DNA from: Thermodesulfobacteriota bacterium
GTDB taxonomy: Bacteria > Desulfobacterota_D > UBA1144 > Nemesobacterales > CSP1-2
Assembly: GCA_035559815.1 (NCBI GenBank)
Contig: DATMAT010000076.1
Location: forward strand, 26,582 to 90,581
Direction of reading: 5' to 3'
Length of the DNA stretch: 64,000 bases
Made by a program: the position numbers and the translations under genes. Each line of letters opens with the position of its first letter. Within the stretch, counting starts at the first letter, position 1. The notes under the pieces are model-generated. The model was given only the letters and a program-made list of their open reading frames with translations. It had not been told where the DNA came from and made no database searches. Below, piece by piece: positions 34,506 to 43,522 of the stretch.

Positions 34506-35861
34506 ATGGCTATCGTACACAAACTAAAACCTTTTACCGGCGAATTGCTTCTCTCGGCAAAAAGCATAGTCGAACGTCTAAGAGAATCCGGTTATAGAGC
34601 GTTCTTCGTCGGGGGGTGTGTAAGGGATATGGTTATGAAAATTCCGCCTGAGGAATACGATATCACCACAAGCGCCAAGCCCGATGAGATAATGAAGATT
34701 TTCCCGAATACGGTGCCGGTGGGGGCAAATTTCGGTGTCATCTTAGTGCTGGAAGATAAGCATAAATTCGAGGTGGCCACATTCAGGAGGGATGAAAGCT
34801 ACTCCGACGGCAGGCACCCCGACCGGGTTATCTACAGCGGCGACGAGCGCGAGGACGTCCTTAGAAGGGATTTCACCATAAACGGTATGCTCTACGACCC
34901 GCTGACCGAGGAAGTAATCGATTACGTCGGGGGCATCGAGGATTTAAGAAATCGAGTGATTAGGACAATTGGAAATCCTAAAGACAGATTCAATGAAGAC
35001 AAGCTCCGCATGATGCGGGCAGTGCGATTTGCTGCCAGGTTTAGCTACAAACTAGATGAAGATACGATCAAGGCGATTTATGAATTGGCCCCGTTAATCT
35101 CCCAGGTGAGTGCCGAGAGAGTGAGGGACGAGGTGGTTAAGATCATATCCCAGGAAAACCCCGGTCTTGGACTAAGACTATTGAGAGAAACCGGTCTTTT
35201 GAAGCACATTCTTCCGGAAATCGACAACATGCACGGGGTACCCCAGCCCCCGGAGTTTCATCCGGAAGGGGATGTATTCACGCACACCTGCTTAGTACTG
35301 GACAAGTTATTTGAAATCACCAAAGGAAAGCCCTCGCCCGAGCTTGCCCTGGGGGGGCTTTTTCACGACGTGGGGAAGCCGATTACCCTAACGGTCACCG
35401 ATAGGATCAGGTTTAACGGGCACGATAAAATCGGTGCGGAAATGACAAAGAAGATTTGCAAAAAACTCCGGTTTTCTAACAAGCAAATCGAGAGGATAGT
35501 TTCCCTGGTGAGAGAGCATCTGAGATTTAAGGACGTTTTTAGGATGAGGGAAAGCACACTAAAACGTTTTCTGGGCATTCCATGCTTTGAAGACCATCTT
35601 ACGCTTCACCTGGCAGACTGCCTGGCCAGCCACGGCTCCACCGATGTGTATGATTTCATGAAGAAAAAGCTCGAAGAATTAAAACAAGAAGAGATCAAAC
35701 CAAGACCGATTCTGAACGGGTACGACCTGATCGAAATGGGATACGCACCCGGTCCTATCTTCTCCAGCATCCTAGACTCATTGGAGGAAGCTCAGTTGGA
35801 AGGTACGGTCAAAGATAAAGAGCAGGCAAAAAGATTTGTACAGGAAAGATTCCCAATTTAA
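34506..35861 (+). CDS. tRNA nucleotidyltransferase / poly(A) polymerase family protein with HD domain
   Basis: Class II nucleotidyltransferase adding CCA or A residues to RNA 3' ends; 451 aa. The head has 'FFVGGCVRDMVM' and 'EEYDITTSAKPDEIMKIFP', where the usual catalytic D-x-D reads E-Y-D, then 'RRDFTINGMLYDP' and the RNA-binding 'NEDKLRMMRAVRFAARFSYKLDE'. An HD domain follows ('FTHTCLVLDKLFE', 'GGLFHDVGKP', 'HDKIGAEM') as in phosphatase-containing CCA enzymes. CCA versus poly(A) activity cannot be told. ATG 34506 is chosen; a TTG nine bases upstream is also in frame. Confidence 0.9.
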   Translation: MAIVHKLKPFTGELLLSAKSIVERLRESGYRAFFVGGCVRDMVMKIPPEEYDITTSAKPDEIMKIFPNTVPVGANFGVILVLEDKHKFEVATFRRDESYSDGRHPDRVIYSGDEREDVLRRDFTINGMLYDPLTEEVIDYVGGIEDLRNRVIRTIGNPKDRFNEDKLRMMRAVRFAARFSYKLDEDTIKAIYELAPLISQVSAERVRDEVVKIISQENPGLGLRLLRETGLLKHILPEIDNMHGVPQPPEFHPEGDVFTHTCLVLDKLFEITKGKPSPELALGGLFHDVGKPITLTVTDRIRFNGHDKIGAEMTKKICKKLRFSNKQIERIVSLVREHLRFKDVFRMRESTLKRFLGIPCFEDHLTLHLADCLASHGSTDVYDFMKKKLEELKQEEIKPRPILNGYDLIEMGYAPGPIFSSILDSLEEAQLEGTVKDKEQAKRFVQERFPI

Positions 35862-35988
35862 TGCAGAAGCTGGCCCGAACACAAAACGCTTTATTCGGGT
35901 CAATACTGAGCCATTCTGGATTAGATACCAGATAAGAGTAGCCCACCAAGAGCTTTGACTTATAACTCCAGTCCTAACCAATTTAAAG

Positions 35989-36636
35989 TTACCTGATTGC
36001 CAGATAACTTATCCCCGCTAGAACCAATACCCAAGTCGACAACAAAGAAGCTACAAAGGACGAAGTCTCTAGTTCCCTATTGTAAGCTTGTATAGCTAAG
36101 CGGTTGCCGATAACCCAATAAAAAGCAGAAAGCACTATATTCAAGAATAGGATTAAGGATTCGTTGAACCTTCCTATGCTGGCGTGGGACGCCTTGGCCA
36201 GAGCAGGGATATTAAAGAGGACGCTGTAGAGAAGGGTAGAAAATACAAATAACGTAACTATGGACCTCAAAAGGTTTGACAATTTAGAATTCGCGGCCTC
36301 GCTCAATTTGAAAGCAACTATCTGAACGCCCGTGAATAAAGCTATGGGCAGATAGAGAATCCCTGAGATTATAAAATCCCTCGAAGAATAGTTGGCCAAA
36401 TTATTAAGCCCTATGACTAGCCCAATCGAAGTTATCAAACTGGCCAATAAGCCAATACCAAAACCAAACTTTAGAGAGCTTACTCTTAATGCAGTAAGCC
36501 TTTCTTTATTTTCTTCTAAAACCAGCGTGCTGCAGTCGGCACAGTTTTGCATATGTTCTTCAAAAAAGGCCTGTTCAATCCTGGTCAGCTTTCTGCTTAG
36601 CCATCTGCTATAAAGTTCTTCTGTATACTCACACAT
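35989..36636 (-). CDS. Zinc-finger anti-sigma-like membrane protein
   Basis: 215 aa. The N-terminal ~40 residues form a putative anti-sigma zinc finger ('CEYTEELYSRWLSRKLTRIEQAFFEEHMQNCADC', i.e. H-x3-C-x2-C). They are followed by five or six transmembrane helices. No sigma factor gene is adjacent, so its partner is unknown. ATG 36636 is eight bases after AGGAG and preferred to the ATG two codons earlier. Confidence 0.75.
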   Translation of the reverse strand: MCEYTEELYSRWLSRKLTRIEQAFFEEHMQNCADCSTLVLEENKERLTALRVSSLKFGFGIGLLASLITSIGLVIGLNNLANYSSRDFIISGILYLPIALFTGVQIVAFKLSEAANSKLSNLLRSIVTLFVFSTLLYSVLFNIPALAKASHASIGRFNESLILFLNIVLSAFYWVIGNRLAIQAYNRELETSSFVASLLSTWVLVLAGISYLAIR

Positions 36637-36807
36637 TTGCATCTCTCCTTTTCAAGTTGTACTATCTGCAATCCAGATGCCAATAGTATTTGTAATCTTT
36701 ACAGTATATTATGGACGTGGCTAGGATATAGCCAGTGTAGGATGCCTTATTTCCTGACAACCCTTAAAACTCGCGGTATTTATTTCGGTAAGCTTAATCA
36801 TAACTTA

Positions 36808-37155
36808 TTATTGCTCCTCGACTATTCTGAAAACATCCTTCTTTATATTCCAGGGGTCTTTGCTGAAACGTCTAATGACCAGCCTTGTGTTATCCGCCTT
36901 TTCGACGAAATCTCCCATGTGAATGTTTAACATTCCGAATGAAGTCCATATTCTGAGTAAAAGACTGTTCCCTTCCTCGAACAGCTCAGCACCGCCAAAG
37001 ACATGTGTACCCTCTTCCCGGATCATGCCATTAGGCAGGACACTTAGCTTTTTTATAGTCTTGTTTTCCCATTCCATCATTAAAGTTTTCAACCGGATGA
37101 AATCGTCTTTTTGTGACAACCGAAGATTTCTTATCTCAACCTTTTCCTCATTCAT
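36808..37155 (-). CDS. Hypothetical soluble protein
   Basis: 115 aa, charged, with no signal or membrane segment. It has an N-terminal helical part ('KDDFIRLKTLMMEWENKTIKKLSVLPNGM') and a C-terminal strand-rich part ('LLLRIWTSFGMLNIHMGDF', 'TRLVIRRFSKDPWN'). No known family recognised. Upstream, GGAAGATATGAATG gives a weak ribosome-binding site. Confidence 0.6.
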   Translation of the reverse strand: MNEEKVEIRNLRLSQKDDFIRLKTLMMEWENKTIKKLSVLPNGMIREEGTHVFGGAELFEEGNSLLLRIWTSFGMLNIHMGDFVEKADNTRLVIRRFSKDPWNIKKDVFRIVEEQ

Positions 37156-37442
37156 ATCTTCCCTGAGGAATTTTACATTACACCATATTCTTTATTTTCA
37201 GGCCCTCGGCTAATCGACTCCGGATTCAAAAGGTTTATTGCTAATTAAGCTAAAACCCAATAGGCAGAATAAATATAAACGGGTTCCTCACTTTTTCAAT
37301 CCCTAATGTGTAAGGTTACTCGTAATCAGATTCAAAACTCAAGTGATCTCGGCGGATTATAAGCATTTTAGACAATAAAAAAATTTCTATTGCAATGGAC
37401 AGCCAGTCTTTGATATAATAGGGTTTTAGGGAGGGATAAAAC

Positions 37443-37853
37443 ATGACACACCCGATTTTAACCCAAGCCGCAAACTGGGAGAGTATTTCCTCAGTATGCC
37501 TGCAACACCTTTCCCATCTTCCTATATTTCTTTTTATAGTTATAGTAGCCGCTTTTGTATTCCTACCTTTCCTCCTCTACGGCTCTGCTTACGCTATCTA
37601 TAGAATAAACCAGTCCCTAACCTCCAAGGCAAGACAGGAATTTGGGTGTCCGACCTGCGGCGAATCAGTAAAAATCGAATGGGATTTTTGTCCTAAGTGT
37701 GGCGCGGAGATTTACCTACCGGCATATCCGGCAACCTTGAACGAAGTAATAATCGAGGATAGACCGTATAACACGGAATTACCCGTCCACATGCCTAATT
37801 TGCTGCAATTACCTAATATCGATAGGGTAGTTACGATAAAAAGCAAAAATTAG
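37443..37853 (+). CDS. Membrane protein with cytoplasmic zinc ribbon
   Basis: 136 aa. One strong transmembrane helix (~28-56, 'FLFIVIVAAFVFLPFLLYGSAYA') is followed by a zinc ribbon with two CxxC pairs ('FGCPTCGESVKIEWDFCPKCGAE') and a non-basic tail. Double zinc-ribbon plus membrane helix proteins are widespread with unknown roles. AGGGAGG precedes the ATG. Confidence 0.72.
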   Translation: MTHPILTQAANWESISSVCLQHLSHLPIFLFIVIVAAFVFLPFLLYGSAYAIYRINQSLTSKARQEFGCPTCGESVKIEWDFCPKCGAEIYLPAYPATLNEVIIEDRPYNTELPVHMPNLLQLPNIDRVVTIKSKN

Positions 37854-37941
37854 CTATAGACGGAGCTTCGGTAAGGTTCGATTAAAACTAGCTCAGGCTT
37901 ATGAGCGACGCTCGCTTTGGTGACTATAGAGAAACAAAGTA

Positions 37942-38355
37942 TTAATTATATATAGCCTCATCAAAGTCCGGAGAAATATACCATTTCCCTCCCCTTAAGA
38001 TCCAAGTATCTTCAAGAAGGATAGTCTTTTCGGAAACCGAAGGATATTTATAATAATTTACTAACACCCTGACCATGCTTTTATCCTCATCCCCCTCGAA
38101 AAAAATAACCTCTTTTATTTGATAGCTCGTAATATTCAGGTTGTCCTGCGATTTCACTATCAGCTCTTCAAATTTATACCTTTTTTCTTCATCTACGAAA
38201 GCCGAAGCCCTATCATAGTATTTCCACATGAGCATGTTGTAATAAAAAGAAGCGGTCTTATTTAGTGAATCTTCGCGCTTGCCGAAAAGCCCAGAGGCTA
38301 GGCATCCGGAGAGCAGAATTACTGCAAAGAGCAATAAAAAGCCATTCTTGATCAC
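37942..38355 (-). CDS. Small lipoprotein, unknown function
   Basis: 137 aa with lipobox 'LLSGCLAS' (Cys18). The mature part (~40-137) has an NTF2-like look: 'TASFYYNMLMWKYYDRASAFVDEEKRYKFEEL', central strands, ending 'EDTWILRGGKWYISPDFDEAIYN'. It follows atpE by 92 bp on the same strand. It is probably an outer-membrane lipoprotein; no family name can be given. Confidence 0.75.
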   Translation of the reverse strand: MIKNGFLLLFAVILLSGCLASGLFGKREDSLNKTASFYYNMLMWKYYDRASAFVDEEKRYKFEELIVKSQDNLNITSYQIKEVIFFEGDEDKSMVRVLVNYYKYPSVSEKTILLEDTWILRGGKWYISPDFDEAIYN

Positions 38356-38447
38356 TTTGACCTATGTCCCAAAAAATGAAGAAAGAGTAGGAACAAACCA
38401 TGCGCCTTCGAGAAAATTCACATGAATTGTCCTACTCCGCTCGGTTG

Positions 38448-38786
38448 TTAAATTTTCGCCTGTAACAAGAATGTTATAGCCAGGGCGTATATAACCAGAG
38501 ACTCGATCAGAGCAAGACCGATGATCATAGGGGTCTGAATTCGAGGAGCGGCGGCTGGATTTCTGGCGATACCGCTTACCGCAGCAGCGACCGCACGTCC
38601 CTGTCCTAAACCGCCGATACCGGCGGCAACACCTATTCCCAAACCAGCGCCAATGGCCAGCCCGAACTTGGCTAATTCTCCCAGATGGCCTTCGGCCTCG
38701 GCGGCTTCCTGGGCTAATACCTCAGGGACAAAAGCAGCGAGAACTGCAACCCCGACCATCATTAACAATGTAAGAACCCGTCTCAT
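38448..38786 (-). CDS. atpE: ATP synthase F0 subunit c
   Basis: Rotor ring subunit of the F-type ATP synthase. The two-helix hairpin has '[25 protein letters not shown]', the conserved polar loop '[11 protein letters not shown]', and ion-binding Glu in '[19 protein letters not shown]'. At 112 aa it is ~30 longer than usual because of an N-terminal signal-peptide-like stretch (1-25, '[23 protein letters not shown]'), probably cleaved. Third of the atpI-atpB-atpE run. The F1 genes are elsewhere. Confidence 0.95.
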   Translation of the reverse strand: MRRVLTLLMMVGVAVLAAFVPEVLAQEAAEAEGHLGELAKFGLAIGAGLGIGVAAGIGGLGQGRAVAAAVSGIARNPAAAPRIQTPMIIGLALIESLVIYALAITFLLQAKI

Positions 38787-38851
38787 TTCTTACCTCCTTT
38801 TGGTTGATAGTTTTTTGTCATAGTTTCTAATGAACCGCCATGATAAAATTA

Positions 38852-39547
38852 TTAATGCTCGTGCTCGTGGGCTACCGAGAGTGCTATATATATGGCGGAG
38901 AGCACCGTAAAAATAAAAGCCTGAAGAAAGGATACAAACAGTCCAAGGGCTATGAATACCGCCGGGATTATGAAATGGGTGAGGTTGGTAAAAATTCCGA
39001 GGACTAAGTGGTCTCCGGTCATGTTCCAAAAAAGCCTCAATGAAAGTGACAGTGGACGCACCAAGTGACTGATAATCTCGATGATGATCATGAGCGGCGC
39101 TATGTAAATCATCGGACCCATGAAATGTTTCAAATAACCGATACCGTTCTCCTTAAAACCGTAGAAATTATACATAACAAATATTACTAGAGCGCAGGCA
39201 ATGGTGGTATTAAAGTTTCCTGTAGGTGGAAGGAAGCCTGGGACTAGTCCCAGAATGTTTGCAAAAAGGATGAAGAAAAAAGCGGAGCCAAGAAGAGGGA
39301 AGTATTTCTTAGCCTTTTCTCTAGAACCCATCATGCTGGTAAAAAGGTCGAGCAGAAAGTCCAAGGTCAAGATTTCAAAAACATTCCTCAGTGAGAATTT
39401 CTCGTCTGGGAGTACGGAGTCTTTCCCGGTGAGATTATTCTTTATCTTTAAAGCGGCGAAGGTTAAAAAGAGAAGGACCAGAATAGCACCTAGAACATGG
39501 TCATATTTTCCCAACCCCATCAGGGTAAACCAACTAAAGTGTTCCAT
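38852..39547 (-). CDS. atpB: ATP synthase F0 subunit a
   Basis: Stator channel subunit of the proton (or sodium) path; 231 aa, six transmembrane helices. The essential Arg lies in 'RPLSLSLRLFWNMTGDHL', where the usual FGN is FWN. The C-terminal 'FVSFLQAFIFTVLSAIYIALSVAHEHEH' is characteristic, with a His/Glu-rich tail. It overlaps the atpI-like gene by 14 bp and precedes atpE by 65 bp. Confidence 0.95.
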   Translation of the reverse strand: MEHFSWFTLMGLGKYDHVLGAILVLLFLTFAALKIKNNLTGKDSVLPDEKFSLRNVFEILTLDFLLDLFTSMMGSREKAKKYFPLLGSAFFFILFANILGLVPGFLPPTGNFNTTIACALVIFVMYNFYGFKENGIGYLKHFMGPMIYIAPLMIIIEIISHLVRPLSLSLRLFWNMTGDHLVLGIFTNLTHFIIPAVFIALGLFVSFLQAFIFTVLSAIYIALSVAHEHEH

Positions 39548-39920
39548 TTTTCTTTCCTCTTAAGTTTTCTCCGATTATAACTATTACCACCGCGGTGACC
39601 CCTATCAAAAACCCGTAAATATTTATCTTCGTGAATAAAAAAAGTGAAACGACGATTCCCACGAGTATCAACGTTTTAACCATGAGTATGAATATCCCAA
39701 AACCTCGGGAATGAGCACCCCCGATAAGAACACCCACTATTAGTTTTGTGGCTAAGAAACTGGCGACAACCAGGACTCCACCAACTGCGGCTCCCACGGC
39801 CATCTCCCAAAAACCGAGCAGCGCATTCACCGCCAAAAGAATCCCGGTGACGATTAAACCGCTCACTTCTACTCTACTTAGCGCCAGCGTCTTGGCCAGG
39901 CTCATCGCTCTCGTCGTCAT
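39534..39920 (-). CDS. atpI: ATP synthase subunit I-like protein (AtpI)
   Basis: 128 aa, four transmembrane helices ('VSGLIVTGILLAVNALLGF', 'AAVGGVLVVASFLATKLIV', 'GIFILMVKTLILVGIVVSLFL', 'GFLIGVTAVVIVIIG') and a basic C-terminus. Position between atpZ and atpB and the N-terminal arrangement identify it as the AtpI/subunit I family that helps build the c ring and handles Mg. It overlaps both neighbours, showing tight coupling. An internal ATG at 39905 is an alternative start. Confidence 0.82.
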   Translation of the reverse strand: MTTRAMSLAKTLALSRVEVSGLIVTGILLAVNALLGFWEMAVGAAVGGVLVVASFLATKLIVGVLIGGAHSRGFGIFILMVKTLILVGIVVSLFLFTKINIYGFLIGVTAVVIVIIGENLRGKKNGTL

Positions 39921-40068
39921 TTTTTCTCTTCATCAACCTTATCAATAGACTGAACCCGGATATTACCCCAGCTATCAACCCGACAATTGTGAAAACAGGT
40001 GTCTTTGTCCCAACCCACTTATCGACATAATGCCCCAATATCAAGCCCGCTATTATCGAAGCGGCCAA
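39874..40068 (-). CDS. AtpZ-like small membrane protein, start uncertain
   Basis: 64 aa from a TTG at 40068: 'LAASIIAGLILGHYVDKWVGT...PVFTIVGLIAGVISGF', the two-helix pattern of AtpZ/AtpI small subunits, ending with a charged tail. The same frame stays open upstream through 'DLGWAIYFAVGTHLAA', which looks like the family's first helix, back to the end of hemL near 40140. That stretch contains no ATG, GTG or other TTG, so the true start may be an unusual codon (an ATC lies ~9 bases after AAGGAG) or the sequence may carry an error. Confidence 0.7.
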   Translation of the reverse strand: MAASIIAGLILGHYVDKWVGTKTPVFTIVGLIAGVISGFSLLIRLMKRKNDDESDEPGQDAGAK

Positions 40069-40123
40069 ATGTGTCCCTACCGCAAAATATATGGCCCATC
40101 CTAAGTCCTTTCTCCCCTTAACC

Positions 40124-41434
40124 TTAGCTCGCCTCCGCTCGATGTTTTATACTCCTTAAGGCCTTGTAAGCAGCCTTAAGGGTTATTTCTATATCTTTCT
40201 CAGTATGGGCAAGGGATAGAAATACGGCCTCAAACTGAGAAGGCGGAAACATAATACCAGTGCTCAACAGGTTTTTAAAGAACCGGGAATACATCTTTGT
40301 ATCCGAGGTAAGTGCCGATTCATAATCAATTACCTCCCGGTCTGTGAAAAATAAAGTGAACATCGACCCCACCGAGTTTATCCTAGCTTTAATTCCCAGT
40401 TTTTTCATGATCTCTCCGAGCCCGTAGGTCAGTTCTCTAGTTAGTTCATTCAGTCTCTTGTAAGTTCCCTTCCCTCTTAGTTCGGTTATTGTTGCCACCC
40501 CCGCGGACATGGCTAACGGATTACCGGAGAGTGTGCCGGCATGATAAACAGGGCCGATAGGGGCAATCAGGTTCATGATTTCTCTTTTTCCTCCGTAGGC
40601 GCCGACCGGCAGCCCACCCCCTATTATTTTTCCAAGGCAGGTAAGGTCGGGCGTAACCCCGTATGTTCTCTGTGCCCCGCCTAGACCTAGTCTAAAACCG
40701 GTGATAACCTCGTCAAAAATAAGAACCGCTCCATAGTCTGAGGCTATCTTTCTCAACCCTTGTAAGAACCCCTCTATTGGCGGAACGACTCCCATATTAG
40801 CCGCAACCGGTTCCAGAATAACACATGCGATTTTATTCCCGTGTCTAGAAAAAAGATCTTTCACGGATTTAATGTCATTATACTTGGCGAGTAGTGTCTT
40901 TTCTGTAAACGCCTCCGGAACACCGGGACTGCTTGGTGTTCCAAATGTCGTTGCACCGGAGCCAGCCTTGACCAGAAGGTAATCGGCATGACCATGATAA
41001 CATCCCTCAAACTTAACAATTAAGTCCCGTCCAGTATAGGCTCGGGCAACACGAATCGCACTCATGGTAGCTTCCGTGCCGGAGCTAGTCATCCTTATCA
41101 TCTCAATGGAGGGATAGGACTTGATTACCAGGCTTGCCAGCTCCACTTCCTTTTCACAAGGCGCCCCATAACTGGTGCCATTTTCCGCTGCTCTCTTTAT
41201 TTCCCTAACCACGCGGGGATGGGCATGGCCCAAGACAAGCGGCCCCCAGGAAGCGATGTAGTCGATATATTTGTTTCCGTCCTCGTCATAAACCCTAGCT
41301 CCTTTGCCCTTCGAGATAAAGACGGGGGTGCCCCCAACTGCCCTAAAAGAGCGAACCGGGCTGTTTACACCGCCGGGCATAATGCGCTCTGCAGCTTTAT
41401 ACAGCTTTCTTGATTTCTTTATTTGGAATGTCAT
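40124..41434 (-). CDS. hemL: Glutamate-1-semialdehyde 2,1-aminomutase
   Basis: PLP enzyme making 5-aminolevulinate in the C5 haem pathway. 436 aa. It has 'MPGGVNSPVRSFRAVGG', 'SWGPLVLGHAHPRV', 'MTSSGTEATMSAIRVARAYTGRD', the PLP Asp in 'LIFDEVITGFRLGLGG' and the PLP lysine in 'DLTCLGKIIGGGLPVGAYGG', then 'HAGTLSGNPLAMSAG'. All are diagnostic of HemL rather than other class III aminotransferases. It is followed immediately by the atpZ-like gene, overlapping its open frame. Confidence 0.97.
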   Translation of the reverse strand: MTFQIKKSRKLYKAAERIMPGGVNSPVRSFRAVGGTPVFISKGKGARVYDEDGNKYIDYIASWGPLVLGHAHPRVVREIKRAAENGTSYGAPCEKEVELASLVIKSYPSIEMIRMTSSGTEATMSAIRVARAYTGRDLIVKFEGCYHGHADYLLVKAGSGATTFGTPSSPGVPEAFTEKTLLAKYNDIKSVKDLFSRHGNKIACVILEPVAANMGVVPPIEGFLQGLRKIASDYGAVLIFDEVITGFRLGLGGAQRTYGVTPDLTCLGKIIGGGLPVGAYGGKREIMNLIAPIGPVYHAGTLSGNPLAMSAGVATITELRGKGTYKRLNELTRELTYGLGEIMKKLGIKARINSVGSMFTLFFTDREVIDYESALTSDTKMYSRFFKNLLSTGIMFPPSQFEAVFLSLAHTEKDIEITLKAAYKALRSIKHRAEAS

Positions 41435-41542
41435 TTACTAACTTGGATGGGTAGTTAAGCCAGAAATAGTTAACATGATACACCAATACTGTCAAACCTC
41501 TACCGCAAAACATAATGTGAAGAAATAAGCCGGATAATGGGA

Positions 41543-41570
41543 TGGGAAAGAAGCGATTGCTTCTTTCCCA
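41543..41570. terminator. Strong hairpin between pal and hemL
   Basis: Perfect 12-bp stem TGGGAAAGAAGC/GCTTCTTTCCCA with loop GATT, 37 bp after the pal stop. There is no T run on the pal strand, so termination there is uncertain; it may instead protect the pal transcript. Confidence 0.5.
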
Positions 41571-41606
41571 TAATATAATTTTTCTACTCTAAATTAATAA
41601 CTACTT

Positions 41607-42332
41607 TTATAGAGTAGGTTTGCTCTCCTCGTTAAACTTGAAGAAAATCCTTGCTCCTGGCATTGCCCCTGGCTGTACCGGAATGAATTGAGACCTTCTG
41701 TTAAGCTGATATGCTTCTTCGGTAGTACCCGCAGCAAATTTTGAAGTCTCACCCTTTCCTATGGCTTGTATCCTGTTAGGATCAACCCCTAGCTGAACCA
41801 GGTACGCTTTTGTAGCATCTGCCCTTCTCTGGGCGAGCCTTAAGTTATACTCCGGCGTACCTCTTATGTCTGCATATCCCTCGATTACGACGGTAACGTC
41901 CGGGTTGTTCTTCAGAACCTCGGCGTTCTGCTGAAGCACCGGCTCTGCATCAGGTCTAATATTGGACTTATCAAAATCAAAGAATATATCGTTAAGGGCA
42001 ACCTCACCCATGGTCTCAGGGGGAGGAGGAACTTCTACTTGTTGACATTTTGCTCTGGCCTCATCAGCCTTTGCCTTAGCGTCAATAAGAAGCCTGCGGG
42101 CCTCTAGCTCGCTACAGAACTCACCAGCAAGAGCTTTACCCCGTGCCAGAGCACTTTCAGCCGCCGCACATTCCTCGGGTGCACAGGCTGGGCATCCAGC
42201 TTCCTTCGCCGCCGCAACCGCTGCCTCGGCATCAGCGAGCTCCTGGGTCGGGGGAGGGGTAGCACAACTAGCAAAATAAAGTAACGCAAGAACCAAAACG
42301 GGAAAAACTAGAAGAAGTTTATCCCTTTTCAT
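41607..42332 (-). CDS. Peptidoglycan-associated OmpA-family lipoprotein (Pal-like)
   Basis: 241 aa. Lipoprotein signal with lipobox 'LYFASC'; an Ala/Glu-rich helical region (~30-110) with six Cys ('EAGCPACAPEECAAAES', 'GEFCSELEARR', 'ARAKCQQ'); then the OmpA peptidoglycan-binding domain ('DIFFDFDKSNIRPDAEPVLQQ', 'VVIEGYADIRGTPEYNLRLAQRRADATKAYL', 'IQAIGKGE', 'NRRSQF'). It anchors the outer membrane to the wall. It lies 46 bp after cpoB. Disulfide-forming Cys in the linker are unusual for Pal. No tolQRAB genes are seen in the window. Confidence 0.9.
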   Translation of the reverse strand: MKRDKLLLVFPVLVLALLYFASCATPPPTQELADAEAAVAAAKEAGCPACAPEECAAAESALARGKALAGEFCSELEARRLLIDAKAKADEARAKCQQVEVPPPPETMGEVALNDIFFDFDKSNIRPDAEPVLQQNAEVLKNNPDVTVVIEGYADIRGTPEYNLRLAQRRADATKAYLVQLGVDPNRIQAIGKGETSKFAAGTTEEAYQLNRRSQFIPVQPGAMPGARIFFKFNEESKPTL

Positions 42333-42378
42333 TTTACTGTACCTCCTTTAAGATTATTTACTCTCTATAATAATATTT

Positions 42379-43113
42379 TTAACGCTTTACTGCAAGTTCC
42401 CGTAATTTTTCCCTGGCTATTCTAGCCTCTTCCGAGTTTGGGTATTTATCGATCAAAGTCTGAAGAAATAGCTTTGCTTCCTCATTTCTTCCGATATTTA
42501 TCAACGAAAGACCTTGTTTCAAATATGAAAGCGGCACCCTGTTATCCTTGGGATACGTATCAATGAACCTCTGAAATTCTAGTATGGACTCCTCGAATTT
42601 CCCCTCTCTATAATAAGACTCCGCTATCCAGTACTGTGCATCCGCAACCTGAGCGGAATTGGGATAACCGGCCATGAATTGTTTGAATTGATTCCTAGCC
42701 TCTATGTAATTCCCTTCAGCCAAATTTTTATAAGCCTCTTCATATACCCGCGCCTCATACTGAAGAGCACTCGTTCCGGGACCGGTAAAACTCCCGCTGT
42801 GGCTGGGCGCCGGCACACTAGACATCGTCCTAGTTTCCAAGTTGTTTAAACGTTTAGTTAATTCTGAATAAGATTGCTCTAGCTCAGCCAAGCTCGCCTC
42901 TATTTCTGCTAATTGTTTCTCGTCACTACTACCACCAGCCAAAGACTGTTTTTTAAGCGATTCGACATCCTGATAAATCCGTTCAACCCTTGCTTCCAGC
43001 CGAGTTTGCCTCGCATATAATCCCTTCATATCGTCTGTTGTAGCCACACATCCTGTAAGCGGCATACTAAAAACACAAATACAAATGGACAAAAAAACAA
43101 ACGTAAAATTCAT
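42379..43113 (-). CDS. cpoB: Cell division coordinator CpoB / YbgF-like protein
   Basis: 244 aa. The signal region ends near 'LTGC', suggesting a lipoprotein form. A trimerising coiled coil (~30-90, 'RQTRLEARVERIYQDVESLKKQ') and a Ser/Gly-rich linker follow. The C-terminal TPR domain comprises three repeats ('AYKNLAEGNYIEARNQFKQFMAGYPNS', 'YWIAESYYREGKFEESILEFQRFIDTYPKD', 'GLSLINIGRNEEAKLFLQTLIDKYPNSEEA'). CpoB links the Tol-Pal complex with peptidoglycan synthesis at division. It precedes pal here, the reverse of the E. coli order. Confidence 0.92.
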   Translation of the reverse strand: MNFTFVFLSICICVFSMPLTGCVATTDDMKGLYARQTRLEARVERIYQDVESLKKQSLAGGSSDEKQLAEIEASLAELEQSYSELTKRLNNLETRTMSSVPAPSHSGSFTGPGTSALQYEARVYEEAYKNLAEGNYIEARNQFKQFMAGYPNSAQVADAQYWIAESYYREGKFEESILEFQRFIDTYPKDNRVPLSYLKQGLSLINIGRNEEAKLFLQTLIDKYPNSEEARIAREKLRELAVKR

Positions 43114-43522
43114 CCACTATTACCCGGTAATGGCGAGGGCAACATGATAATGTACAGGAGTCAACTCCAGAATAGCTACCTTGAGTTGCATTAATGTAGC
43201 GTTTTCCTCCTCTACGCTCCTTCTCGCTCGAATTCTGATTGGTTCGACCTATTCGTATTAAACACTTACTCCAAGAGATTCTTACCTTATTTTAATTTCT
43301 AAGTCAAGAGATTTTTCAATTCCAACAAAAAACAATTTACCTAAACCACTCTCGAAATATCAACTGAAATACCCGTATTTTACTACCCTGAAACAAATAA
43401 TTTTTTCTTAATTCTGTCCGATAGGCCAGTAAACATAGACAAGGCTTTAATCAACGGGTAACTTATTGTGATTGATGTTTCTGAATCGGCCCATCCGTTG
43501 ATGTAAGCACTCAAATATAGAT
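43114..43522. other. Intergenic region between divergent cpoB and Rrf2 genes
   Basis: About 400 bp, AT-rich, without a gene or strong repeat that I can see. It contains the presumed cpoB promoter. Confidence 0.4.

Noticed and set aside
38448..38786. Sodium-coupled ATP synthase, because subunit c has Gln and Glu-Ser.
   Set aside because: The Glu-Ser-Leu-x-x-Tyr pattern also occurs in c subunits of many related bacteria assumed to use protons; the Thr that completes the sodium motif is absent.
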